From Bog-950 sp044228435 (GTDB taxonomy: Bacteria; Bacteroidota; Bacteroidia; Chitinophagales; LD1), in NCBI GenBank assembly GCA_044228435.1, contig JBGAUW010000001.1:124001-188000 (forward strand): a stretch of 64,000 nucleotides of DNA. Reading direction: 5' to 3'. The notes under the pieces were generated by a model. It saw only the letters and a list, made by a program, of their open reading frames with translations. It made no database searches and had not been told where the DNA came from. A program made the position numbers and the translations under genes. How positions within the stretch are numbered: position 1 is the stretch's first letter; the number at the start of each line of letters is the position of its first letter. Shown piece by piece: positions 1 to 8,472 of this stretch.

Positions 1-399
1 TTCGCGGCGGGTAAAATGCACCTTGCTGCTCACCACGCCGGGGTAAATGCGGTAAAGGTTTTCGAGCAGGTAAATACACGAGGTGCAATGTATTTTAGGT
101 ATATAAAAATTTACCTTACTAAGCTTACCGTTATTAAATTGTATAAGCTTTTGTTTTACCTGTTCATCATCCAGGTATTCGTAACGGCGACGGGCCGGTT
201 GTTCTTTTAAAGATGCCCCCGGCTGATTATTGAGGGTATAAAACTCGCCCAGGCCATTGTTATTCAATATTTCGTACACACTTTGGCAGCCCCGGCAACA
301 AAATATTTTGCTGTAAGCCACCAAGTGTCCATCGCAACCGGTACCGCAATGGTAGCATACCGTGCCAACTGCTTTGTTTTCTATTCCCCCGCCTTTCAT
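1..399 (-). CDS. ccoI: Heavy-metal P-type ATPase, CcoI/FixI type, N-terminal part (cut by window edge)
   Basis: Only the first 133 residues are inside the window; the frame stays open to base 1. The start ATG at 397-399 is the first in frame and lies 24 bases after the stop of the upstream small gene. Visible are an N-terminal cysteine cluster (CYHCGTGC at residues 15-22 and FCCRGCQSVYEIL from 33), which is the zinc-ribbon-like region typical of CcoI/FixI ATPases, and then the beginning of an HMA metal-binding domain with the CxxC motif IHCTSC near residues 104-109. In the family this P-type ATPase exports copper across the inner membrane for assembly of the cbb3 cytochrome oxidase. The membrane and catalytic parts are outside the window, so the assignment rests on the N-terminus only. 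It probably forms an operon with the gene before it. Confidence 0.85.
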   Translation of the reverse strand, partial: MKGGGIENKAVGTVCYHCGTGCDGHLVAYSKIFCCRGCQSVYEILNNNGLGEFYTLNNQPGASLKEQPARRRYEYLDDEQVKQKLIQFNNGKLSKVNFYIPKIHCTSCIYLLENLYRIYPGVVSSKVHFTRRE

Positions 400-423
400 A
401 AGCAGTTTTAAATTCTATATATT

Positions 424-621
424 CTAATATACCTTAGATGTGTTCACATCCAGCATAGCATACAAAGGGCACCACATTAATACCACGGTAGCAAACAGTA
501 TGGTACCCGGTATTACTAATATCCAGGCTACTGTGCCTCCAAAAATTACAGCATAACAAAGTGTAACTAAAAAGAATAACGTTCTTAAATAACCGTCAAC
601 AGCGCCTACATTCGTTTTCAT
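424..621 (-). CDS. Small membrane protein, DUF2892 (YgaP-like transmembrane domain)
   Basis: A 65-residue protein with two hydrophobic segments (about residues 12-27 and 31-48) that match the DUF2892 inner-membrane domain, starting with the typical MKTNVGxVDGYLR region. In other bacteria the same domain is attached to rhodanese or stands alone; its biochemical role is unknown. It lies directly upstream of the ccoI-like gene in the same direction with a 24-base gap, so the two are probably co-transcribed. Placement next to cytochrome oxidase maturation genes is inferred only from this neighbour. Confidence 0.8.
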   Translation of the reverse strand: MKTNVGAVDGYLRTLFFLVTLCYAVIFGGTVAWILVIPGTILFATVVLMWCPLYAMLDVNTSKVY

Positions 622-657
622 AATTTTACGTTTTATTGTTTAGTAATTATTACGTGG

Positions 658-722
658 CAAAGGTGCCTAATGGCTTAGGTGATGCTAATGAGGCTTATCA
701 ATAAAAAACATGATAAAAGTCA
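658..722 (-). promoter_or_regulatory. Candidate promoter/FNR-like site before the DUF2892-ccoI genes
   Basis: On the minus strand CACCTTTG (plus 658-665) resembles the Bacteroidota -7 element TAnnTTTG with one mismatch. About 64 bases upstream of the expected start of transcription lies TGATaaaaGTCA (711-722), one mismatch from the symmetric FNR/CRP core TGATnnnnATCA. An oxygen-responsive FNR-type site would suit cbb3 oxidase maturation genes. This is pattern matching only, and no clear -33 TTTG is present. Confidence 0.25.
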
Positions 723-829
723 GCATTTAATTCTTTACAACAGGCTGTATTGCTTGTCTCTTGGTCTTTTAGGTTTTATTTTTCAAAACTAATTTCACCT
801 TTGCCGTTCCAAAAATTTAAACATTACTT

Positions 830-1837
830 ATGCTCAACTACCAGACCTTACAGCAATTAGTAAATATAGATTCACCCACCGGCTACACCCAACATGCCAG
901 CAAATACATTTTTGATGAATTGACCCGCATTGGCTATACGCCGGAGTATACCCATAAAGGAGCCGTAAAATGCAAGCTGGGTAATAGCCCAACCCTGGCC
1001 ATAGCCGCCCATGTAGATACCCTAGGGGCAATAGTATCGGGTATTAAAACCGATGGCACTTTAAATTTTAGCGCCCTTGGGGGCTTGTTACTAACCAGCG
1101 CCGAGGGTGAATACGTGAATATTATAACACATAGTGGTAAGGTATACACCGGAACGCTGTTGTTCGATAACCCCTCGGCACATGCCAATAAGGACCGTGA
1201 AACTAAAAACCGTACTACATATAATATGCACGTGCGTATTGATGAAGAGGTTTATACTAAAAACGATGTAACCAAACTTGGTATAAGTGTTGGCGATATT
1301 ATAGCCTTTGAACCGCGCTACCGCGAGTACGAAAACGGCTTTATAAAATCACGCTTTATGGATAACAAGGCTGGCTGTTTTGTATTGTTTGAAATTGCCC
1401 GGTATTGTAAAGAAAAAAACCTGAGCCCCGCGGTAGAATTATTCTTCTCCACCTACGAAGAAGTAGGGCACGGTGGAACCGTGGGCTATAGCGACTCTAT
1501 TAAGGATTTACTGGTAATTGATATGGGCGTTTTGGGTGAGGCTTGCGAAGGCAACGAGGTAAAATGCTCTATATGTGCTAAAGATTCGTCGGGCCCTTAC
1601 GATTATGATTTCCGCAAAACGCTGGTTGATTTGGCACTGGCCAATAACATACCCTACGCTGTAGATGTTTACCCTTACTACGGCAGTGATGGTAGTGCAG
1701 CATTACGCGCAGGTAAAGACTATAAAGTGGCCCTTATTGGCCCGGGAGTGGCTGCCAGCCACGGCGTAGAGCGCACTCATAAAAAAGGGATTGAAGCTAC
1801 TATTAATTTATCTATTAAATACATTCAAAGCAGGTAA
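830..1837 (+). CDS. M42 family metallopeptidase (glutamyl/deblocking aminopeptidase type)
   Basis: A 335-residue cytoplasmic dinuclear-metal aminopeptidase of the M42/TET family, which trims residues from the N-terminus of peptides. The metal and catalytic residues can be followed: AAHVDTLG (H61, D63), RFMDNKAG (bridging D178), the glutamate pair YEEVGHGG (E210 catalytic, E211 metal), IDMG (D231) and the terminal ASHGVERTH (H311). There is no signal peptide. Length is normal for the family. The gene stands alone on the plus strand and is followed by a strong terminator. The exact peptide specificity cannot be read from the sequence. Confidence 0.9.
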   Translation: MLNYQTLQQLVNIDSPTGYTQHASKYIFDELTRIGYTPEYTHKGAVKCKLGNSPTLAIAAHVDTLGAIVSGIKTDGTLNFSALGGLLLTSAEGEYVNIITHSGKVYTGTLLFDNPSAHANKDRETKNRTTYNMHVRIDEEVYTKNDVTKLGISVGDIIAFEPRYREYENGFIKSRFMDNKAGCFVLFEIARYCKEKNLSPAVELFFSTYEEVGHGGTVGYSDSIKDLLVIDMGVLGEACEGNEVKCSICAKDSSGPYDYDFRKTLVDLALANNIPYAVDVYPYYGSDGSAALRAGKDYKVALIGPGVAASHGVERTHKKGIEATINLSIKYIQSR

Positions 1838-1870
1838 GAGTTTTACCATGGTTATGGTTACCCTAAAAGC

Positions 1871-1908
1871 AAAAAAGCCCGCAACGGAAATGGCTGCGGG
1901 CTTTTTTT
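1871..1908. terminator. Bidirectional intrinsic terminator
   Basis: AGCCCGCA (1876-1883) pairs with TGCGGGCT (1895-1902), with an A-run before and a T-run after the stem, so it can stop both the plus-strand peptidase gene and the convergent minus-strand gene at 1924. Confidence 0.85.
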
Positions 1909-1923
1909 AACTATAAAACTTAA

Positions 1924-2490
1924 TTATTTCTTCTTTTTAGGGGCAGTGCCTTCTGATTTAAACAAGCTAACCACTTTAGATGCATCGGTTGTATTGGCAA
2001 CAAAGCAATATTCAGTGCCCGGATTTAAGTGATCTGGTATAATTTTATAAACACCAGGAGAAACTTTTTGATATTGCAGGGTAATTTGTTTCTCCTGAAC
2101 ATTTCTACCGTAGTCTTTTCTGATATACACTTCGCGCATATCTTTAACCACTACAGCTTCAGTTAGAATAAAGCTTCCTTCCGGATCAGTTTCTTCATCT
2201 TTTAATTTCACTACAAAAGTTGCAGTAGTGGGCAATACTACCGGCGATGTTGCGCCTGTGCAGTTTACATACTGAATACTACCATTGGTTTTACCAAAGC
2301 TATAGGCATTGGCAAATGCGTTTGAGCCGCCTTTATCTTTAATAGCCGCAGTTTGTTTTTCGAGTTTTTCGAGGCTGCCGTCGGCCTTTAAATACATAGG
2401 GCTGTTCTTAAATTCAGGTGTTTGAACATTCTGCGCAGTTGCAAAGCCAATTGCAGCAAACGCCAGGAGGGTTAAAAATGTCTTTCTCAT
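1924..2490 (-). CDS. Secreted protein of unknown function
   Basis: The product is 188 residues when started at ATG 2490. This start puts a clean signal peptide at the N-terminus (MRKTFLTLLAFAAIGFATAQ); an in-frame start at 2514 would add eight residues before it and is less likely. The mature part has no motif I recognise; it contains two cysteines (NCTG and EYCFV) that could form a disulfide, several beta-prone stretches and a lysine-rich C-terminal end (KKKK). There is no T9SS sorting domain, so a periplasmic location is the simplest guess. It is a single gene between a terminator and a divergent small secreted protein. Confidence 0.6.
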   Translation of the reverse strand: MRKTFLTLLAFAAIGFATAQNVQTPEFKNSPMYLKADGSLEKLEKQTAAIKDKGGSNAFANAYSFGKTNGSIQYVNCTGATSPVVLPTTATFVVKLKDEETDPEGSFILTEAVVVKDMREVYIRKDYGRNVQEKQITLQYQKVSPGVYKIIPDHLNPGTEYCFVANTTDASKVVSLFKSEGTAPKKKK

Positions 2491-2637
2491 GTTTAGTAAT
2501 TTTAGTTTAAACAAAAGTAATAATGTGCTTACACAATCAAAAGGAGTAGTAAGGAAACAACTGTTTTTGTTTTTATTTTATTTTGTCAAAATACTTTATC
2601 ATTGTGTAAATTCTTTAACCCTGTAAAAATTAATATT

Positions 2638-3048
2638 GTGAAAACGCTTTTTTTAGCAATTCTGTTATGTATTTCATTATTGGGAACGGCCCAGAGTTCA
2701 GTTCCATCAGGCACTATGGTTTCTCTCTCGCTTGATAAAGATATTTTTGCCCCAGATACCAAAGTAGGCGCCCCTGCTGATTTTTCAGTATTGCAGGAAG
2801 TAATAATAAACGGCAAGGTTATTATACCTAAAAGCGCCATAGTAAGGGCTGCCGTAGTAGAGGTAGAAAAAGGCGGCCCTCATCACCCGCCATCTAAAGT
2901 TAAAGTGCAAATTTACGATGTAAAAGCTGCCGATGGAAGCACCGTGGTATTAGACAATTGTTATGTTTTTACTATGGGCGATGGCGGACATAAACAACGT
3001 GGCGCTCTTTTACTAAAAGGCATTGGTAAAAATTGTTTAGTTAAATAA
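2638..3048 (+). CDS. Small secreted protein of unknown function
   Basis: 136 residues from GTG 2638. This start is preferred because it gives a good signal peptide (KTLFLAILLCISLLGTAQ); an upstream TTG at 2602 is in frame but adds a non-signal-like stretch. The mature domain (SVPSGTMVSLSLDKDIF..., then VIIPKSAIVRAAV and DGSTVVLDNCYVF) resembles small beta-sandwich proteins seen in Bacteroidota, but I cannot assign a family. It stands alone, ending shortly before a long perfect inverted repeat at 3084-3138. Confidence 0.6.
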   Translation: MKTLFLAILLCISLLGTAQSSVPSGTMVSLSLDKDIFAPDTKVGAPADFSVLQEVIINGKVIIPKSAIVRAAVVEVEKGGPHHPPSKVKVQIYDVKAADGSTVVLDNCYVFTMGDGGHKQRGALLLKGIGKNCLVK

Positions 3049-3083
3049 CAAACAACTAGCGGAATACTTTAATTCTGTTTATA

Positions 3084-3138
3084 CTTCAAATATTAAACGG
3101 GCAATAACAATTGGTTATTGCCCGTTTAATATTTGAAG
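3084..3138. terminator. 25-bp perfect inverted repeat, probable terminator
   Basis: Bases 3084-3108 are exactly complementary to 3114-3138, with a 5-base loop. The GC-rich part is CGGGCAATAAC and the arms continue into AT-rich sequence. It follows the small secreted gene and ends 13 bases before the ATG of the next plus-strand gene, so it may act as a terminator and would also place a hairpin directly before that gene. Confidence 0.6.
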
Positions 3139-3151
3139 CCAATTATAAGAT

Positions 3152-3751
3152 ATGCAAAAAGTAGTAGTTATAGTTTTGCTTATAGCGGTGGCCGCGGCTG
3201 CGGGCTATTTTTTTAGCCAATACCAAATAAAGCAACAGGTTACGCAAAATGAACCCGTTGATAGCGCACAAGCACCTATAAAAGAAAGTAAGTCTAAAAA
3301 AGGCAAAGGCAAAAAATTTGTAAACCTGCATGTAGATAGCCTGGCCGTGCACAAAGGCACCAGACAGCTATTTGCTTTTAGCCGCGGGCAAATAGTATTG
3401 CAATATAATGTAGCCCTTGGCGTAAGCCCCGTTGGCAAGAAAGAGGTAGAGGGCGATAATAAAACCCCGGAAGGATTGTACCGTATAGATGGCAAAAATC
3501 CGTTTAGCACTTACCATAAAAGCCTGGGAATAAACTACCCAAATGCCGAAGATAGAGAGCATGCCGAAGCACTTGGGCAAAAACCCGGGGGAGACATTAA
3601 AATACATGGGCTAATGAAGCACATGAACAACCCTGGTAAAAGCCATGTTAAAAGCAATTGGACGGCTGGTTGCATAGCCATTACCGACGATGAAATAGAC
3701 GAACTTTATAGCCAGGTAAAAGTGGGGATACCAATTTCTATAACACCTTAA
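3152..3751 (+). CDS. L,D-transpeptidase family protein (YkuD domain)
   Basis: 199 residues. An N-terminal hydrophobic segment (about residues 3-22) acts as a membrane anchor or signal peptide, followed by a Lys-rich linker (50-58) and a YkuD catalytic domain. The active site is visible as IKIHG (H152) and TAGCIAI (catalytic C174), and the GDNKTPEGLYRI stretch is typical of the YafK/ErfK-like branch. Such enzymes make 3-3 crosslinks in peptidoglycan or attach or remove proteins at meso-diaminopimelate in the periplasm; which of these applies is not decided by the sequence. Single gene between two hairpins. Confidence 0.88.
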   Translation: MQKVVVIVLLIAVAAAAGYFFSQYQIKQQVTQNEPVDSAQAPIKESKSKKGKGKKFVNLHVDSLAVHKGTRQLFAFSRGQIVLQYNVALGVSPVGKKEVEGDNKTPEGLYRIDGKNPFSTYHKSLGINYPNAEDREHAEALGQKPGGDIKIHGLMKHMNNPGKSHVKSNWTAGCIAITDDEIDELYSQVKVGIPISITP

Positions 3752-3827
3752 GTTAGCCCCTCCCTGGAAAAAAACACCGATTTTGTTTAAGTAGCCTTTT
3801 AAAAAGTTAGTAGATAAACAAGAGTTA

Positions 3828-3871
3828 CTATAATAAAAAATGCCCTCAATTGAGGGCATTTTTTATTATAG
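3828..3871. terminator. Bidirectional terminator, 22-bp perfect palindrome
   Basis: The stretch is a perfect palindrome centred between 3849 and 3850, with core TGCCCTCA/TGAGGGCA flanked by A- and T-runs. It lies between the convergent L,D-transpeptidase gene and the DUF5689 gene and can serve both. Confidence 0.85.
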
Positions 3872-3884
3872 ATATCCTTTTTTC

Positions 3885-5282
3885 TTATTGCACATCGCTT
3901 AAGCGGCGTATTGAAAGTTGTGGTGCACCGCTAAAAACCCCTATGGTGCCGGTATACGATTTAGTAGTGGTGGGCAATGCATCGTTTGCAAAACCAGCCG
4001 TGTTTCTTGTGTAGTGTGCCAATGTACCCGAAAGATCGGTAAGTGTTTTGGTGCCTTTATATATGGCATCACTTCCGCTTATAGCAGCATTTTGGATGGT
4101 AACCAGGGTAGATTGCCACAATTCAGAATTAGCCTGCACATCGGCAGTAGTTGCTACACGCGGGATAATGGTACCGCTTCCAAGTTTAGTTACATTGCCA
4201 GCCGGCACATTCTCTATTTCATACAAACCGAAATAAGAGGTATAATTTAAACCTGAGACATCAACCAAAACCGAATCATTTAAATCGAAACTATGGTTAG
4301 CCGAAAAGCGCAAAATAATACCACCAGTTGAATCCTGAACTATAAGGTTTTTAGGATCGGTATTGCCATTAGCCCTGTCGGAAATAACAACGCCTCTGAT
4401 TTTTTGCCCCTGCGGCAAAGTAACATCACTACCATTATACAGATTTCTAACAGCCATAATACCAGTGCCACCAGTACCTCCGCCGCCGCCGCCACAACGT
4501 GTGCTATCCATGTGTAAATCGCTTGGGTCGCGTATTAAAAGCTGGCCGGTAGTATTATATACACTGTAAATAGCTACCATAGTACCTTTACCGGTTGGAG
4601 TAAGCTGGTTGGCAAAAAGCGAATAGCCGCTGTTGTAAGTTTCCAAAGTTCCGCCAGTGCAATTTTTTACCGTACGCGAAAGTGATGTTTTGGTAAAGCC
4701 ATTAGCAAAGGGTTGTCCGGCATCGCCATTTGCAAACTCTACCCCGCGCAGTTCTATCAACTGATTTTGATACCTGGCATTAAGTTGGCTAATAGTTACC
4801 ACTTTAGGAGTTACCTGATGAAAATAACTGCCCTTTAATATAAACTTATCGTAAAGCGCCAGGGGTATACCATCTGTAGAACCATCGGGTAATATAGCTG
4901 CCGCAATTTGATAAAGCCCTTTATACTGGGTAATATATAAACCACGCAGTTTTATAAATATGCGGCGGCCAATTGGATAATCGTTAAACGCATTTGAACC
5001 TTCCAGCAATAAGGCTATACCGCCCGATGTATCTTGTATAATTATTTGCTTGTAAAAGTTACCCGATTTATCATCGGCAGTTACTATAGCCGATATAACA
5101 AGATCTTCGTTTATTAAAGTAGGCGCACCAGTATAACGGCTCTTTAACGAATCGATAAAAAAGTTAACCGCTATATCCGGGTCTTTACCACCTGTTGGCG
5201 GCGCATCAAAATTATCTTTAACGCATGATGACATTCCGGCTATAAAAACCAGCGCAATAATACTTGTAATTAGTTTCTTCAT
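3885..5282 (-). CDS. DUF5689 domain lipoprotein
   Basis: 465 residues with a lipoprotein signal peptide (lipobox GMSSC, lipidated C20). The mature protein has two related halves, each with OB-fold-like DUF5689 features: TLINEDLVISAIVTADDKSGN...IIIQDTSGGIAL near 55-92 and LPQGQKIRGVVISDRANGNTDP...LIVQDSTGGIIL in the middle. A glycine-rich run (GGGGGGTGGTG) separates the halves. In Bacteroidota this family is usually encoded behind a TonB-dependent receptor and is thought to sit at the outer membrane; its ligand is unknown. Here it follows the receptor gene with a 51-base gap, so they form one unit. Confidence 0.85.
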   Translation of the reverse strand: MKKLITSIIALVFIAGMSSCVKDNFDAPPTGGKDPDIAVNFFIDSLKSRYTGAPTLINEDLVISAIVTADDKSGNFYKQIIIQDTSGGIALLLEGSNAFNDYPIGRRIFIKLRGLYITQYKGLYQIAAAILPDGSTDGIPLALYDKFILKGSYFHQVTPKVVTISQLNARYQNQLIELRGVEFANGDAGQPFANGFTKTSLSRTVKNCTGGTLETYNSGYSLFANQLTPTGKGTMVAIYSVYNTTGQLLIRDPSDLHMDSTRCGGGGGGTGGTGIMAVRNLYNGSDVTLPQGQKIRGVVISDRANGNTDPKNLIVQDSTGGIILRFSANHSFDLNDSVLVDVSGLNYTSYFGLYEIENVPAGNVTKLGSGTIIPRVATTADVQANSELWQSTLVTIQNAAISGSDAIYKGTKTLTDLSGTLAHYTRNTAGFANDALPTTTKSYTGTIGVFSGAPQLSIRRLSDVQ

Positions 5283-5333
5283 GTTTCTGTATTAACGTGT
5301 ATTTGTATTCTTCCTTTTAAATTTCAGTTTGTT

Positions 5334-7922
5334 CTATTGCATTCTGAACGCCACACTTACAAAGTAAGTAGTTCCGTAACCATAATAATACCTGCTCGGA
5401 AATTTATTTGCATTTTTAGAATTATAATCAAAGCGCAATTGCTCGTAGCCGGTAGTAACCAGGTTACGGTTATTGGTTACATTATTAATGTTGGCATTAA
5501 ACACCAGAAAATAGCGCTTTTTAAGGTTTTTAAACTGGTTATTAAGTAACCACGAATATCCTAACGAAATATCCATAGTAAATTGTCCTTTTAGGCGCTC
5601 CTGGCTGGTAATGCTTTCAAAGTTGGTGCTGGCAGGGTCTACAAGGTCAACAGCACCTTCGGTTCTTCTGGCGGGATTAATACTAGTCCACATCCAATCG
5701 TAGTAATTAAAGTTAATACCGGCAAACCAAAACTGCGGTGCACGGTAATTAATACCTACCGTGGTAGCCAATTGCGGAGTGCCGCCCACGTTAAAGTTTT
5801 TAGCATAAACCTTCTCAACCGTATTTAAAGTAGGGTTATTATCGTAAGTAATGGTGGCAGTTGGCCGCGATGTGTAGGTGTACCGCCCAACCGATGCCGC
5901 TGCAGTAACACTAAAGCCACGATAAACCTTAGCCTCTAAACCAAACTCAGCCCCCCAGTGGCGCGTATTTACACCTGTAAGCGAGTAATTGATAAAAGTT
6001 CTGAAATCATCATGGTAAAAACGGCGTAGCTGTGTTTCGTTATTAAACTGCGTAAAAAACATATTCGCCCTTAGCTTAACAATAGCCGTACGATAAATGT
6101 AGCCCAGCTCTCCGCTGTATATACTTTCATTTTTCAAACCACCTACATAACCATTTTGGGTGCGTGCCGATACAAAAGCATCGCGCGATGAGGCAGCGCG
6201 GTTTTCAAATGCGCCATTTAAATACAAATAGTTGCTGCCATTAATTTTATAAGTAACTCCCGCCTTAACACCGCCGTTTGGAAATATTTTTACAGCCGAT
6301 TTACCATAACTGTTATCGGGTTGTAGCCCATAGCGGGTTTTACCATTGCGCCAATATGAATTTACTGCAAAATCTCCGGCTATATAAAAATCGATGTGGT
6401 TATACTTAAAAAGCGCCTGGCCCCAAAGGCTCGCTTTGTGGTTGGTTATAAAATAATCATAGCTATACTTATCGCCTTCGTGCAAAATACGGTTAGGGCG
6501 GTTTATGTCGTTTTGTGCTACACTAAAACTATCCGGAAAATCGCGCTCGGCAAATTGGTTTACATCCACATAAAAATCGGCCCCCAGCAAATCATCAACC
6601 ACGGCATAATACTCGCTACGCGAAAACTGGTAGGTTACACCGGCAGTAACACCTATATGGTCGTTAATCGCATTATTGTAAGTAGAACTTAGATTAAATT
6701 TCCTGCTATCCTGCACCTGGTTTTGCACCACGTAGCGGGCACGTTTGCCCACTACAGTTTCGGTTCCACCGTTAGCATTTTTAACTGAATCAACACTCAA
6801 AGCGTTTGCTTCATAAAAACCTTCCCAGTCGGTTTGCAGCAAATCGGGGTTTTCGTGGTAGGCATTCTCCACTAAATCGCGTTGAATAGAATCCTGAATA
6901 TAGCTTGGCAGATTGCGATAATAATCCGGGCGAGGGTTCGCCGCATTATAAAAATCAATCATGGTGCGCTGTATTTTACCAAATGAGAAACCAGCGGCTG
7001 TAACAAGGCTTTGCTTATTATTTATTTTCCATTCGTGGTTAAGTAAAAAAGTTGGCTGGTGTACATTGCGCACATTCGAGTTGCGCTTTTTACCATCTTG
7101 CCAGCCCCAGTAAAAGTTATAATAGTGAGAACCTGCAAGGTTATACATTTCCTGCGTAGTGGCTGCTGCTCCGCCCGTACGAACCGATGAGCCAAAACCC
7201 GTCAGGCTAAGTGAATGCTGGTTGCCAAAAAATTTCTCTACCGAAAGAAAATAAGAAGTGCCATCATAAAAAGTACCTGGCACATAGCCTTCTTTAGCCC
7301 AGCGGCGGCTAATAGAAGCCGAAACCGCCCAACCATGCTTTAACAAACCGGTAGAGTAGGTTGCCATAACGCGATGGCGATAATTGCGGTTGGCATTGGC
7401 ATAAGAAACTTCAAACTGTTTGCGTTGCTTGCTGGCACGCGTATCTATTAAAAGGGCCCCACCCGGCTCGCCATAGGCAAAAGTTGTTGGTTGTAACCCG
7501 AGTGTGTTATCGCGGTTGCGCTGTACTGCATTTAAACCACCCCACTGCCCCCAGGTAGCACGGCCATTTTCCAGGTCGTTCATAGGCACGCCATTCATAT
7601 AGGTAGTAAAGTTTTTACTATCGTAGCCACGTATGCGAAAGCGGGCACTGCTAAAGGTAAAAGAGGATGCCGAAACAAAAGGGTCGCGGGAAGCATTCAA
7701 TGCACTGGCTACATTCTGGGTTCCTCCTCCGTCTTCTCCTACTTCTGATTCGGAAAGTTCAACTACCGGAATATCCGACTCACCAACAACCTCAGCATCG
7801 GGGGAATCGACCGCTACAGTATTAATAGTAGAGGGGCTGGTTATGGCTGGCAATGGAGCAGCTTGTGTAAACGCGAGAAACGGCGAAAGTATAATTATAG
7901 CTAACAGTAAATGTCTGTTCAT
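5334..7922 (-). CDS. TonB-dependent outer-membrane receptor
   Basis: 862 residues with a signal peptide (MNRHLLLAIIILSPFLAFTQA), an acidic Ser/Val/Glu-rich linker (about 35-65), a plug domain (FRIRGYDSKNFTTYMNGVPMN and EPGGALLIDT) and a long beta-barrel rich in aromatic strands, ending in an aromatic-containing last strand (TTYFVSVAFRMQ). TonB-dependent receptors import large or scarce nutrients across the outer membrane using energy from TonB-ExbBD. Unlike many members of this phylum it has no N-terminal carboxypeptidase-like domain. It is first in a two-gene operon with the DUF5689 lipoprotein, which may be its surface partner. The substrate is not predictable. Confidence 0.9.
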   Translation of the reverse strand: MNRHLLLAIIILSPFLAFTQAAPLPAITSPSTINTVAVDSPDAEVVGESDIPVVELSESEVGEDGGGTQNVASALNASRDPFVSASSFTFSSARFRIRGYDSKNFTTYMNGVPMNDLENGRATWGQWGGLNAVQRNRDNTLGLQPTTFAYGEPGGALLIDTRASKQRKQFEVSYANANRNYRHRVMATYSTGLLKHGWAVSASISRRWAKEGYVPGTFYDGTSYFLSVEKFFGNQHSLSLTGFGSSVRTGGAAATTQEMYNLAGSHYYNFYWGWQDGKKRNSNVRNVHQPTFLLNHEWKINNKQSLVTAAGFSFGKIQRTMIDFYNAANPRPDYYRNLPSYIQDSIQRDLVENAYHENPDLLQTDWEGFYEANALSVDSVKNANGGTETVVGKRARYVVQNQVQDSRKFNLSSTYNNAINDHIGVTAGVTYQFSRSEYYAVVDDLLGADFYVDVNQFAERDFPDSFSVAQNDINRPNRILHEGDKYSYDYFITNHKASLWGQALFKYNHIDFYIAGDFAVNSYWRNGKTRYGLQPDNSYGKSAVKIFPNGGVKAGVTYKINGSNYLYLNGAFENRAASSRDAFVSARTQNGYVGGLKNESIYSGELGYIYRTAIVKLRANMFFTQFNNETQLRRFYHDDFRTFINYSLTGVNTRHWGAEFGLEAKVYRGFSVTAAASVGRYTYTSRPTATITYDNNPTLNTVEKVYAKNFNVGGTPQLATTVGINYRAPQFWFAGINFNYYDWMWTSINPARRTEGAVDLVDPASTNFESITSQERLKGQFTMDISLGYSWLLNNQFKNLKKRYFLVFNANINNVTNNRNLVTTGYEQLRFDYNSKNANKFPSRYYYGYGTTYFVSVAFRMQ

Positions 7923-8472
7923 GAAACAGTATTGGGGTGTCGTAAATTAAATTATCTGCTTTAAAAAGTAATTAAAAGCAGGGGGGCAAATCTATATAAT
8001 TTTAGCCCCTACCAAATAGTGCCATGTTAAGTGTTGGATAAGGTGAGGTTAAAAAATATAACAGCCATACATTTTAATCCACCTAAATAACTCATTTACA
8101 GAATGTTAAATCTAAAAACGCCCCTTACTATTTATTGAATTACTATTAACACTTTAAACTAACATTTTACAAACATCCGGTTAGCGCAAAAGCTCAAACC
8201 ATGGGTTTGGGTAATAAATGTAGAATACCTGTTTCATTTTGTTGTCTATAATACATGTTGTAATAAGCAATGGTGTGTAAATGTGAATGGTGTTTTGAAT
8301 TACATTGGCTTTATTTGTGCAGTAAGGTAGATTTTAACGCTGCTTTTATTGCCTTTACAAAAACTTGCTTGTTAAACACGCTATGCAGCATGTAACTTTT
8401 TGTAGTAAAAGGCAGTTAAAAAAGGACAGGAACCCGAAGTAATTTTTTTTGGATGCAACATTTGCGGAACGA
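7923..8472. other. Divergent intergenic region, no gene seen
   Basis: About 550 AT-rich bases separate the minus-strand receptor operon from the plus-strand PKD protein. I see no open frame with coding character, no tRNA and no strong hairpin. Promoters for both directions should be here, but no convincing TTTG-N19-TAnnTTTG pair was found. Confidence 0.5.
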
